Shown: piece after piece, positions 15,415-22,484 of the stretch
Layout of the letters: each line of letters opens with the position of its first letter
Numbering within the stretch: position 1 is the stretch's first letter
Assembly: GCA_002391065.1 (NCBI GenBank)
Contig: DGRP01000018.1
Coordinates: 1 to 30,623 of the forward strand
Source: Ruminococcus sp. UBA4385
GTDB lineage: Bacteria > Bacillota_A > Clostridia > Oscillospirales > Ruminococcaceae
Direction: 5' to 3'
DNA: 30,623 nt
Translations under genes and position numbers: made by a program
Notes under the pieces: model-generated
Seen by the model: only the letters and a program-made list of their open reading frames with translations
Databases searched by the model: none
What the model was told of the DNA's origin: nothing

Positions 15415-16905
15415 ATGAGCAAATATATCATGTCACTCGATCAGGGTACAACTTCGTCAAGGGCTGTCATTTTTGACCATGAGGGCAAAAAGGTCGCCGC
15501 TGTGAACAAGGAGTTTCCGCAGATATTCCCCGAGGGGGCTTTTGTTGAGCATGACCCTATGGATATACTCAACAGCCAGCTTGATTCCGTAAGGGCGGTG
15601 CTTGAGCAGACAGGCATATCGCCTTCCGATATTGCGGCTCTCGGTATCACTAACCAGCGTGAGACCACGATAATATGGGACAAGGCAACTGGAAAGCCGG
15701 TCTACAATGCGATAGTATGGCAGTGCCGCAGAACCGCCGATATCTGTGCAAGACTTGAAGGCCAGGGGCTCGGGAAATTTTTCAAGGACAAGACAGGCCT
15801 GCTTATAGACCCGTACTTCTCGGCAACTAAGATAAAATGGATAATCGACAACGTTGAGGGCGTGCGTGAGAGAGCACAAAAGGGCGAGCTCCTTTTCGGT
15901 ACAGTGGACTGCTGGCTGATATGGAACTTAACAGGCGGAAAGGTCCACGCCACCGACTGCTCAAATGCGTCAAGGACTATGCTTTTCAATATCCACACTA
16001 TGAGCTGGGACAAAGAGATACTTGGGCTTCTCGGCATTCCCGAAAGCCTGCTCCCCGAGGTGCGTGAGTGCTCGGGAGACTTCGGTGTGTGTGACGAGAG
16101 CATTTTCGGGGCTGCTATCCCAATAAGGGGCTGCGCAGGAGATCAGCAGGCTGCGCTCTTCGGGCAGTGCTGCTTCCACGAGGGCGATGTGAAAAACACC
16201 TACGGCACAGGCGGATTTCTCCTTATGAACACGGGAGAGAAACCCGTTGAGAGCCGAAGCGGTCTGCTGACTACCGTTGCGTGGAGCATGAACGGTCAGG
16301 CAAGCTATGCGCTGGAGGGCTCGGTGTTTGTGTCGGGGGCTGTGGTCAAGTGGCTGAGAGATCAGCTTGGCATTATCAGCTCCGCAGAGGAGAGCGAAGC
16401 AGCTGCACGCTCTGTCCCCGATAACGGCGGAGTGTACTTTGTGCCTGCGTTCGTAGGGCTTGGCACTCCATACTGGGTGCCCGACGCAAGAGGCACCATA
16501 ACAGGCCTTACCCGAGGAACAGGCAAAAACCACATCATAAGGGCGGCGCTTGAGGCTATCGCTTATCAGACCGCCGACGTGCTCGACGCTATGGAGCAGG
16601 ACACAGGAAAGCTGGGTGTTATCAAGGTTGACGGCGGAGCTGCCCAGAATGACTTCCTTATGGAGTTTCAGGCAGATATACTTGCAAGGTCAGTGATAAG
16701 GCCCTCGAATGTTGAGTCAACGGCGCTTGGCGCTGCCTTCCTTGCTGGACTTGGCTGCGGCTTCTGGGGCAGCACCGAGGAGCTTTCAGGTCTTTGCGAG
16801 AACTTCCGTGAATTCAGCCCCTCAATGACCGAGGAGAAAAGAACAGAGCTTCTTAACGGCTGGTCAAGGGCGATTAATGCTACGGTAAAGGGCTATGCAA
16901 GATAG
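15415..16905 (+). CDS. glpK: Glycerol kinase
   Basis: GlpK phosphorylates glycerol with ATP to sn-glycerol 3-phosphate in the cytoplasm. The 496-residue protein has the family length and the FGGY-kinase pattern: [14 protein letters not shown] at the N-terminus, [42 protein letters not shown] and [16 protein letters not shown] [12 protein letters not shown] near the C-terminus. In many Firmicutes a His before the AGDQQ block (as in DYHFFG) is phosphorylated by HPr. The aligned place here reads DESIFG, with Ser. No glycerol facilitator or glycerol-3-phosphate dehydrogenase gene is adjacent, so it is a stand-alone gene ending at a shared terminator. Confidence 0.97.
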   Translation: MSKYIMSLDQGTTSSRAVIFDHEGKKVAAVNKEFPQIFPEGAFVEHDPMDILNSQLDSVRAVLEQTGISPSDIAALGITNQRETTIIWDKATGKPVYNAIVWQCRRTADICARLEGQGLGKFFKDKTGLLIDPYFSATKIKWIIDNVEGVRERAQKGELLFGTVDCWLIWNLTGGKVHATDCSNASRTMLFNIHTMSWDKEILGLLGIPESLLPEVRECSGDFGVCDESIFGAAIPIRGCAGDQQAALFGQCCFHEGDVKNTYGTGGFLLMNTGEKPVESRSGLLTTVAWSMNGQASYALEGSVFVSGAVVKWLRDQLGIISSAEESEAAARSVPDNGGVYFVPAFVGLGTPYWVPDARGTITGLTRGTGKNHIIRAALEAIAYQTADVLDAMEQDTGKLGVIKVDGGAAQNDFLMEFQADILARSVIRPSNVESTALGAAFLAGLGCGFWGSTEELSGLCENFREFSPSMTEEKRTELLNGWSRAINATVKGYAR

Positions 16906-16910
16906 ATATG

Positions 16911-16942
16911 AAAAACCGCAGACGAGTTCGCCTGCGGTTTTT
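16911..16942. terminator. Bidirectional terminator between glpK and the alaX gene
   Basis: AAAAACCGCAG (16911-16921) pairs with CTGCGGTTTTT (16932-16942) around a 10-base loop. It has T runs on both strands, which fits two converging genes ending at 16905 and 16944. Confidence 0.88.
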
Positions 16943-16943
16943 G

Positions 16944-18092
16944 TTATATGGTCTTGAAAAAGGCTTCTATCTCTTCTTTACCTGCGGTGACGCTGCCCTG
17001 TATCATCTGATCTGAGCCGCCGCCCTTTCCGCCGAGAGCCTGATTTATCTCCTTCGACTTTGCTCTCAATGGCAGGCTGCTTGAAGCTATGATATAGCTG
17101 AAGCCCTGAGCCTCTTCTCCGAAAATGCCTGCTGCACCGTCTGTCAGAAGAACTGCCTTGTTTGCGATCTCACGCATAGCATCACGGCCTATGCCCTTTG
17201 TAAACACGCAGAAGCTCTCTCTGCTGTCATTGGAAAGGCTGTCGATGATATCCTGTGCTTTCTGCTTTTCAATGTCTGCGATCTGTCTTTTAAGCTCGTT
17301 ATTTTCGGTCAGGAGCTTTTCAACAAACTGATATACCTTCTCGGGCTTTGAGGACAGAAGCTTCGACAGAGCCGATACGGTATCCTGTCTCTGTTTGAGG
17401 AGCTCAAATGCGTCCAGTCCGCAGAGGATATGCACTCTTGTTCCGCCCTTGTAGCTTTCCGAGGAGAGCACCTTGATAATACCTATCTGACCTGTTGAGC
17501 CAACGTGCGGAGCACAGCAGGCGCATACATCTGCACCCTCGATAGTTACTATCCTGACGTTTTCCGTCATTTCAAGCTTGCTCCTGTATTCCATGCCTGA
17601 CAGGGTCTCGCTGTCGGGGTAGGTTATGGTTATGGGAAGGTCTTTTGCTATCGCTTCGTTAGCCTTGATCTCGCACTCTGCGAGATCCTCATCGGAAATA
17701 ACTCCGTTAAGGTCAAGGGTAACTTCCGAGGTGCCGAGGTGAAAGCCCACGTTCTCATATCCGAGCTTAGCATGGATAAAGCCCATGATAAGGTGCTCTC
17801 CCGAGTGGTTCTGCATACGTCTGATCCTGACATTATAGTTTACAGAGCCATGCACTTCAGTTCCGACTTCAATAGCCGACCTGCACTTGTGAATGACCTC
17901 GCCGTTTTTCTCGTAGGTATCAAGAACCTCGGTATCTCCGAGCCTGCCGACATCGCCTGCCTGTCCGCCGCCCTCGGGGAAGAAGGCTGTGCGGTCAAGA
18001 ACAATTTCCCAGCCCTTTTTTATCTCGGTACAGGAAATGACCTTTGCGTCAAATTCCATAAGCATTCCGTTATCAAATAGTTTTTCAGTCAT
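16944..18092 (-). CDS. Alanyl-tRNA editing protein AlaX with DHHA1 domain
   Basis: AlaX proteins are free-standing relatives of the AlaRS editing domain that hydrolyse Ser- or Gly-tRNA(Ala). This 382-residue form has the N-terminal RTAFFPEGGGQAGD segment. The zinc/catalytic histidines lie in NHSGEHLIMGFIH and the second metal site in CACCAPHVGSTGQ. A coiled-coil region is near 255-285, and a DHHA1 part carries GKGGGSDQMIQGSV at the C-terminus. That matches the long AlaX type. GGAGG precedes the ATG. It is the last gene of a minus-strand operon, 19 bases after the MATE-fusion gene. Confidence 0.93.
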   Translation of the reverse strand: MTEKLFDNGMLMEFDAKVISCTEIKKGWEIVLDRTAFFPEGGGQAGDVGRLGDTEVLDTYEKNGEVIHKCRSAIEVGTEVHGSVNYNVRIRRMQNHSGEHLIMGFIHAKLGYENVGFHLGTSEVTLDLNGVISDEDLAECEIKANEAIAKDLPITITYPDSETLSGMEYRSKLEMTENVRIVTIEGADVCACCAPHVGSTGQIGIIKVLSSESYKGGTRVHILCGLDAFELLKQRQDTVSALSKLLSSKPEKVYQFVEKLLTENNELKRQIADIEKQKAQDIIDSLSNDSRESFCVFTKGIGRDAMREIANKAVLLTDGAAGIFGEEAQGFSYIIASSSLPLRAKSKEINQALGGKGGGSDQMIQGSVTAGKEEIEAFFKTI

Positions 18093-18111
18093 TCGGTTAT
18101 CCTCCGTTATA

Positions 18112-19863
18112 TCAGAAAGTCAGTGTAAGGTTGTTCAGACCCATAGAGTTTACATAGTTTGCGCTCTTTACAAGCTTCATTACCATTTTTATGCCGATAT
18201 GTGATACAGGGTCATCATCGCTGTGCATTTCCGTATATTTGACAGGGTCAAAATGGCGGCAGTTGTCACGGATACGGAGTATCGGCTCGCCTCTTTTGAA
18301 CATAAGCCTTATGTCAATGGAGTTCTCACGCTTTTCCTTATCGAAGCCATGCTTTACGATATTATTTGCCATTTCCTCAACAGAAAGGGCAATAAGTGAG
18401 CTCAGCTTTGAGCCTGCACCGTGCTCCTTGCAGAAAAGCGATACTGCAACAGAAGCAGTAACTACCTCATCGGGATTGGTCAGTGAAACCTCAAGGCAGT
18501 CATCGTCTTTTACGCCGTAGTTTTCGGGCAGGAGCGAGAAAGCCTCGGCAGAGATAGAAAACTTCTTATTCTTCACTGCTACATAGATAACTATGAACAG
18601 GAGCGTAAGGCACTCTCCGCAGAGGAAGCCGAACCACACGCCCTTTATACCGAAGAGCTCACTGAGTATATAAGCTGATGCCGCTGTAAGGGCAAAATTC
18701 TGCATAACGGAGATCGTCTGTGTAAGGCCAACATGATTTACACCCTGATAATAGTTTTTAAGACTCGTATTGATAGCACAGGGCACAAGCGACAGCACGA
18801 ATATTCTCAGACCTACAACAGCGTACTTGTAAGCCTCGGGCGTGTCAAGGAAGAGAAGCACCAGCGGTTTTGCAAATATCAGCACAAGGCCCGTGACTAT
18901 TCCGCAGATAACTGCCGCATATACCGTCATTATCCTGACAAGAGCTTTAAGACTGGTTTTGTCCTCATCGCTGTAAAGAATAGAGGAAAGCATAAGTGCC
19001 ACAGAAGCAATTCCCGAGCTGAACGAATAGCAGATATTGCCGACTGTAGAAATTACGGAATATGCCGCAACCGCAAGGACGGGGTCGATGTGTCTGAGGA
19101 TATTATTCAGAACAAAGGTCAGAAGAACTAAGCTCATCTGATTGATAAGGGTAGGCACGCCGTCTCTGAATACCTGCAAACAGCTTTTCACAGAGATAAG
19201 CGCCTTCTTGAACTGGAAGATGCAGTCCTTTTTGAAGAAATATGCTATTCCTATGCAGAATGCGATATAATAGCTTATGCTTGATGCAAGACCCATTCCG
19301 AAGGTGCCGCCGTGAGCTGCAAAAACGTTTATAAGGTCAGCGGCAATGTCACCTACTGTCATAAAGGCAACTGCTACAACAAGACGTGTTCTGCTGCCCG
19401 AGATCTGCATATATGGCACCATTACCTGCGAGAACATGAATGCAGGAGCTCCGATTATGAAGCCTCTCAGATAGTCCTTTGTAAGCTTGAAGACCTCTGC
19501 GTTCTCGGTCTTTGTGCCTGCTCCGAGGAGTGTACAGATAGGATCGGTGAAGATCAGCACCGCTGCAAGTCCTATGACGGATACCGCTGCGGTTATCACC
19601 ACTGAGGCTGTAAAGCAGGCATTTGTGCCTTTTTTATCGCCTATACCCATAGTTTTTCCGCACATGACCTGAACGCCTGCCGAGATCATGCTGCCTATAG
19701 CTGCAAACACAAGCAGTACAGGTGTAGCATAGCCGTATGCCGACATAGACTCAACGCCCAGGAAACGCCCGATCATAATGCTGTCTATCAGCATACAGAG
19801 CATTACTGTCATGGCTGAAAGGATCTGAGTCAGCAGCATTTGTCTGAATAATTTTCTTATCAT
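18112..19863 (-). CDS. MATE-family transporter fused to an RsbW-like ATPase domain
   Basis: The first 440 or so residues form a 12-helix MATE transporter (GRFLGVESMSAYGYATP near the start and repeated long hydrophobic helices). MATE proteins export cationic drugs or metabolites using Na+ or H+ gradients. Residues from about 450 to 583 form a cytoplasmic GHKL/HATPase domain. The N box is SVEEMANNIVKHGF near 494-508, the G1 box is RIRDNCRHFDP near 530-540 and the G2 box is HIGIKMVMKLV near 553-563. This matches anti-sigma-factor kinases of the RsbW/SpoIIAB type. No sigma factor or anti-anti-sigma gene is adjacent. GGAGGAAG precedes the ATG, and the gene is cotranscribed with the neighbours on both sides. 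Confidence 0.92.
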   Translation of the reverse strand: MIRKLFRQMLLTQILSAMTVMLCMLIDSIMIGRFLGVESMSAYGYATPVLLVFAAIGSMISAGVQVMCGKTMGIGDKKGTNACFTASVVITAAVSVIGLAAVLIFTDPICTLLGAGTKTENAEVFKLTKDYLRGFIIGAPAFMFSQVMVPYMQISGSRTRLVVAVAFMTVGDIAADLINVFAAHGGTFGMGLASSISYYIAFCIGIAYFFKKDCIFQFKKALISVKSCLQVFRDGVPTLINQMSLVLLTFVLNNILRHIDPVLAVAAYSVISTVGNICYSFSSGIASVALMLSSILYSDEDKTSLKALVRIMTVYAAVICGIVTGLVLIFAKPLVLLFLDTPEAYKYAVVGLRIFVLSLVPCAINTSLKNYYQGVNHVGLTQTISVMQNFALTAASAYILSELFGIKGVWFGFLCGECLTLLFIVIYVAVKNKKFSISAEAFSLLPENYGVKDDDCLEVSLTNPDEVVTASVAVSLFCKEHGAGSKLSSLIALSVEEMANNIVKHGFDKEKRENSIDIRLMFKRGEPILRIRDNCRHFDPVKYTEMHSDDDPVSHIGIKMVMKLVKSANYVNSMGLNNLTLTF

Positions 19864-19896
19864 TTGTTTTCTTCCTCCAAATTCTACCCCGAAATA

Positions 19897-20400
19897 CTAT
19901 TTGTTTTTCCTTGATGAAATAAGCTTTACTATCGCAAGCACTCCCACCATAACACAGAGCGCCATTCCTATTGCAAGCAGAACCCATGCTGTCCTCTGGG
20001 AATTAATAAAATCCGAAACCGACTGCTCCCCTATCAGTTTTTTTGAGGTTTCTGTCTTTTTGAAGGCTTCAAGAAGCATTACTATTGCAAGCCTTATATT
20101 TACAAGCGCAAATATCGAAGAAAACCCCAGCAGTATCCCATGCAGAAGTGCTGCTCCCGCATCTTCTCTGGCATAGGCCTGCACACCCTTCCATGCAGCA
20201 AGTGCCGTCGTCACAAGGTAAACCACATAGGTGCAGAAAAGCACCGTCATCGGTACGGGCTTTCCCGAATCAAGCACTGTCTTTATGAGAGCCGCAAACA
20301 CTGAGCCGAACAGCACTGCCGAGAATAAGGCTGCAAGTGCCCATTTCCTGAATGTGATGTCAGACTGCTTTGTCTGCGGCTTTTTTATCTGTTTTGGCAT
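19897..20400 (-). CDS. Small integral membrane protein of unknown function
   Basis: I do not recognise this 167-residue protein. It has a short basic N-terminus (PKQIKKPQTKQS) and about four hydrophobic helices (near 20-42, 55-75, 90-115 and 140-162), and ends with a basic ISSRKNK tail, so both ends are probably cytoplasmic. There is no signal peptide or catalytic motif. GGAGGT precedes the ATG. It lies between the CorC-like gene (20-base gap) and the MATE-fusion gene (33-base gap) and is most likely in the same operon. Confidence 0.8.
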   Translation of the reverse strand: MPKQIKKPQTKQSDITFRKWALAALFSAVLFGSVFAALIKTVLDSGKPVPMTVLFCTYVVYLVTTALAAWKGVQAYAREDAGAALLHGILLGFSSIFALVNIRLAIVMLLEAFKKTETSKKLIGEQSVSDFINSQRTAWVLLAIGMALCVMVGVLAIVKLISSRKNK

Positions 20401-20420
20401 ATAAACTACCTCCGTAAATG

Positions 20421-21689
20421 TTAATTGTCGATTATCTCGATTTTGATCCTGTCTATTTTCTGCTCGTCTTCCATTCTGACTGTCATTTTGAACGGAGGGC
20501 TGTATATCTGCTCATTCTGCTCGGGAAGGCGGTCTAAAAGGTCCATTATCCAGCCGCCTATCGAGTTGTGGTCTGTCTCTATCGCATCGGGCTCTAAGCC
20601 TGTACGCTCAAGAAAGTCCGAAACCGAAAGCTCGGGCGAAACCTCAAAGGTATTGTCCCTGTGCTTTACAAAAGAGATGTCCTCCTCGTCGCTCTCATCA
20701 TATATCTCTCCGACAAGCTCCTCAATTATGTCCTCCAGAGTGCATATACCCTCGGTGCCGCCGTACTCATCAAGCACGACCGCCAGATGCACCTTCTTCC
20801 TCTGCATAAGCCTGAAGGTCTCAGATATTTTCTTTGTCTCGCTGATGTAGACAGGCTCATTCATAATACCGCTTATATCTCTTCCCTTTCTGAGATACAG
20901 CTCAAAGAAATCCGACTGGTGGATAACACCGACTATGTGGTCGATATCGCCCTCATACACAGGAAGCCTTGAAAACTTGGTCTTTATGAACTTGTTCTTT
21001 ATATCCTCAAGGCTGTCACACAGCTCCACAGCCTCGACATTTACCCTCGGAACAAGTATCTGAGATATCTCTATCTCATCAAATTCCAGTGCCGAGCGCA
21101 CAAGGTCCGACTCCTGCTCCTCTAAAACGCCCTCGTCCTCGATCTCCTCAATGATATATTTCAGCTCCTCCTCGGTAACGCTCGGGGCCTTTTTCTTTGA
21201 GCGAAAAAGCGCCGCCGCAAGCTTTTTTATAAGCATAAAGATATAAATAAGCGGTGTTATTATAATCATAAATGCCGAAAGCGGAGCAGACATAAACACG
21301 GAAAAGCTTTCCGAGTTCTCCTTTGCAAGGCTTTTAGGGAGTATCTCTCCGAAAATGAGCACAAGCACTGTCATAACAAGTGTTGCAAGCCCCACACTGC
21401 CCTTGCCGAACCTTTCGGTGAAAACTACCGTCGCAAGCGACGATGAGGCTATATTCACTACATTATTACCTATCAGTATGGCTGTGAGCGCCTTATCATA
21501 GTTCTCACATATATGCAGTGCTCTTTCAGCACCCTTGTTCCCCTCATCGGCAAGCTTTCTGAGCCTTATCCTGTTACAGCTCGAAAAAGCAGTCTCTGCC
21601 GCCGAGCAAACAGCCGACAGCATGAGCAGAACTGCGATTATAATTATCTGAGTCAAAGAAATTATCCTTTCAGCGTCTAAGGAATACAT
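20421..21689 (-). CDS. CorC/HlyC-family membrane protein (DUF21-CBS pair-CorC domain)
   Basis: The N-terminal DUF21 membrane domain (residues about 10-160) contains AETAFSSCNRIRLRKLADEG and IGNNVVNIASSSLAT, typical of CNNM/CorC proteins. A pair of CBS domains follows (about 200-320), with VILDEYGG-like VVLDEYGGTEGICTLEDIIEELVGEI, and then a CorC/HlyC C-terminal domain. The family is tied to Mg2+/Co2+ homeostasis. It probably works at the cytoplasmic membrane. The frame opens with TTG at 21698 and the first ATG is at 21689. Neither has a clear Shine-Dalgarno sequence, which is unusual in this window, so the start is uncertain by three codons. It heads the minus-strand operon. Confidence 0.92.
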   Translation of the reverse strand: MYSLDAERIISLTQIIIIAVLLMLSAVCSAAETAFSSCNRIRLRKLADEGNKGAERALHICENYDKALTAILIGNNVVNIASSSLATVVFTERFGKGSVGLATLVMTVLVLIFGEILPKSLAKENSESFSVFMSAPLSAFMIIITPLIYIFMLIKKLAAALFRSKKKAPSVTEEELKYIIEEIEDEGVLEEQESDLVRSALEFDEIEISQILVPRVNVEAVELCDSLEDIKNKFIKTKFSRLPVYEGDIDHIVGVIHQSDFFELYLRKGRDISGIMNEPVYISETKKISETFRLMQRKKVHLAVVLDEYGGTEGICTLEDIIEELVGEIYDESDEEDISFVKHRDNTFEVSPELSVSDFLERTGLEPDAIETDHNSIGGWIMDLLDRLPEQNEQIYSPPFKMTVRMEDEQKIDRIKIEIIDN

Positions 21690-21727
21690 TTTTGTCAAAC
21701 TGTACTATTATTTGACAATACAATATT

Positions 21728-21756
21728 ATTATACCATATAAATATCATTTTGTAAA
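21728..21756 (-). promoter_or_regulatory. Promoter of the CorC-like gene and its operon
   Basis: On the minus strand TTTACA (21751-21756) and TATAAT (21728-21733) have a 17-base spacer. The predicted start is only about 30-35 bases before the start codon, and no GGAGG lies in the leader. Confidence 0.8.
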
Positions 21757-21787
21757 GGCTTTGACAGAAACGATTGTCAAGTACGAA

Positions 21788-21816
21788 TTGACATTCCCAT
21801 ACATCTGTGCTATAAT
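21788..21816 (+). promoter_or_regulatory. Toxin 1 promoter
   Basis: The consensus TTGACA (21788-21793) and TATAAT (21811-21816) are separated by 17 bases, and the transcript should start near 21823. Confidence 0.88.
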
Positions 21817-21855
21817 AAGCCTATGGGTATTGCACTCTGCGGCAAGGCGGTTCAA

Positions 21856-21879
21856 TCTACCCCTCACAAGGGGGGATCA
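21856..21879 (+). promoter_or_regulatory. Hairpin over the toxin 1 ribosome-binding site
   Basis: CCCCT pairs with AGGGG of the purine-rich AAGGGGGG that precedes the toxin 1 ATG, so the ribosome-binding site can be hidden in a short hairpin. Unit 2 has the similar CCCT/AGGG pair at about 22178-22190. Confidence 0.6.
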
Positions 21880-21881
21880 GA

Positions 21882-21971
21882 ATGAGTATTTCGGACGTAC
21901 TTAATTTATTAATGCTACTTACGGAAGTGATCGCATTAGTGGTCATCATCTCTGACGACAGAAAAAAATAG
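21882..21971 (+). CDS. Type I toxin-like membrane peptide, copy 1
   Basis: This 29-residue peptide begins MSISDVLNLLMLLTEVIALV and ends in a charged tail (SDDRKK). It is one hydrophobic helix with a basic end, the usual plan of Fst/TxpA/holin-like type I toxins that insert in the cytoplasmic membrane. A purine-rich GGGGGGAT site precedes the ATG. Its stop codon overlaps the terminator of the antisense RNA on the minus strand. Promoter, leader hairpin and 3' hairpin are all duplicated in unit 2. Toxicity is inferred from the layout and not shown by sequence alone. Confidence 0.8.
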   Translation: MSISDVLNLLMLLTEVIALVVIISDDRKK

Positions 21972-21994
21972 CCGCCCTACTTCCAATAGAGCGG
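21961..21994 (-). terminator. Terminator of antisense RNA 1
   Basis: On the minus strand, CCGCTCTA pairs with TAGGGCGG (forward 21972-21979 and 21987-21994) and CTATTTTTTTC follows. The single non-Watson-Crick position is a G-U pair in the minus-strand RNA but a C-A mismatch in the plus-strand RNA, which favours the minus orientation. Confidence 0.8.
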
Positions 21995-22062
21995 TAAAAA
22001 AATAAAACTTACCAATCCTAGAGGGAGAACCGCTAAAGCCAAAGGCTGGTGCGATACCCTCT
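21961..22062 (-). ncRNA. Antisense antitoxin RNA 1
   Basis: A consensus promoter on the minus strand (22069-22097) should start an RNA of about 100 bases near 22062, running toward the toxin 1 stop codon and ending at the terminator at 21961. It is complementary to the 3' untranslated region and the last few codons of the toxin mRNA. This is the overlapping 3'-end arrangement known from txpA/RatA and bsrG/SR4 in Bacillus. Confidence 0.82.
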
Positions 22063-22067
22063 TTAAT
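22021..22067 (+). terminator. 3' hairpin and terminator of toxin mRNA 1
   Basis: GAGGG (22021-22025) pairs with CCCTC (22057-22061), with an inner AGCC/GGCT stem, followed by TTTAATTATTA. The identical sequence recurs in unit 2. Confidence 0.7.
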
Positions 22068-22068
22068 T

Positions 22069-22097
22069 ATTATAGCACAGGGAGGACGGATTGTCAA
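22069..22097 (-). promoter_or_regulatory. Promoter of antisense RNA 1
   Basis: The minus strand has TTGACA (22092-22097) and TATAAT (22069-22074) with a 17-base spacer. The -35 box lies within the left border of unit 2, so the duplication supplies it. Confidence 0.88.
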
Positions 22098-22104
22098 GTA
22101 CGAA

Positions 22105-22133
22105 TTGACATTTCCGTACATCTGTGCTATAAT
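22105..22133 (+). promoter_or_regulatory. Toxin 2 promoter
   Basis: TTGACA (22105-22110) and TATAAT (22128-22133) have a 17-base spacer, as in unit 1. Confidence 0.88.
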
Positions 22134-22199
22134 AAGCCTATGGGTATTGCACTCTGCGGCAAGGCGGTTCAATCTTTCCCTCGTAAGGGGGTGAGCAGA

Positions 22200-22289
22200 A
22201 TGAGCGTTATGGAAGTAATCAGTTTACTTATCCTCATAACAAACATAGTTGCACTCGTGGTAACGATCTGCAAAAAAGATAAAAAATAA
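22200..22289 (+). CDS. Type I toxin-like membrane peptide, copy 2
   Basis: This 29-residue peptide begins MSVMEVISLLILITNIVALV and ends in the basic tail CKKDKK. The length and pattern match copy 1, but the tail is more basic and about half the residues differ, while the surrounding RNA elements are nearly the same. GGGGGTGAG precedes the ATG. It resembles the short holin-like toxins of Firmicutes. Divergence in the peptide with conserved RNA elements suggests that both copies were kept under selection after duplication, though that is inference. Confidence 0.82.
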   Translation: MSVMEVISLLILITNIVALVVTICKKDKK

Positions 22290-22380
22290 CCGCCCTACTC
22301 CTACATAAGGCGGTTATTATCAATAATAACAACACTTTGAGGGAGAACCGCTAAAGCCAAAGGCTGGTGCGATACCCTCT
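22278..22380 (-). ncRNA. Antisense antitoxin RNA 2
   Basis: The minus-strand promoter at 22387-22415 predicts an RNA of about 100 bases from near 22380, ending at the strong hairpin/T-run at 22281-22315. Its first 40 or so bases are the same as in antisense RNA 1, so each antitoxin could also pair with the other toxin mRNA. Confidence 0.82.
22281..22315 (-). terminator. Terminator of antisense RNA 2
   Basis: On the minus strand AACCGCCTTA pairs with TAGGGCGGTT (10 bp with one G-U), followed by ATTTTTTATC. It overlaps the toxin 2 stop codon. Confidence 0.85.
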
Positions 22381-22386
22381 TTAATT
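22339..22386 (+). terminator. 3' hairpin and terminator of toxin mRNA 2
   Basis: GAGGG (22339-22343) pairs with CCCTC (22375-22379), with the same inner stem and T-rich end as in unit 1. Confidence 0.7.
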
Positions 22387-22415
22387 ATTATAGCACAGAG
22401 TTTTTTACTTGTCAA
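22387..22415 (-). promoter_or_regulatory. Promoter of antisense RNA 2
   Basis: The minus strand has TTGACA (22410-22415) and TATAAT (22387-22392) with 17 bases between. Confidence 0.88.
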
Positions 22416-22419
22416 GTAC

Positions 22420-22452
22420 AAAAAAAGAACTGCTCCGAAGAGCAGCTCTCAT
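22420..22452 (-). terminator. Terminator of the prepilin-like gene
   Basis: On the minus strand AGAGCTGCTC pairs with GAGCAGTTCT around a TTCG tetraloop, followed by seven T. It lies about 35 bases beyond the stop codon at 22485. Confidence 0.88.
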
Positions 22453-22484
22453 TTTGTTTGTAATTAATGTTTACAAGTTAGCTA

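Larger units (their letters stand above)
21773..22419. repeat. Tandem duplication of a 317-bp toxin-antitoxin unit
   Basis: Unit 1 starts at 21773 and unit 2 at 22090, both with ATTGTCAAGTACGAATTGACA. The two share an identical promoter -10/5' leader block (21804-21858 and 22121-22175). They also share an identical 60-base 3' block (22021-22080 and 22339-22398). The coding parts have diverged. The border motif TTGTCAAGTAC recurs a third time at 22409-22419. Confidence 0.95.

Noticed and set aside
15970..16533. Open frame of 187 codons antisense to glpK
   Set aside because: It is a shadow of a high-confidence gene with no start signal.
21936..22172. Minus-strand frame of 78 codons across the toxin units
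   Set aside because: It covers the antisense RNA, its promoter and the next unit's leader, and has no ribosome-binding site. The two-unit RNA layout explains this DNA better.
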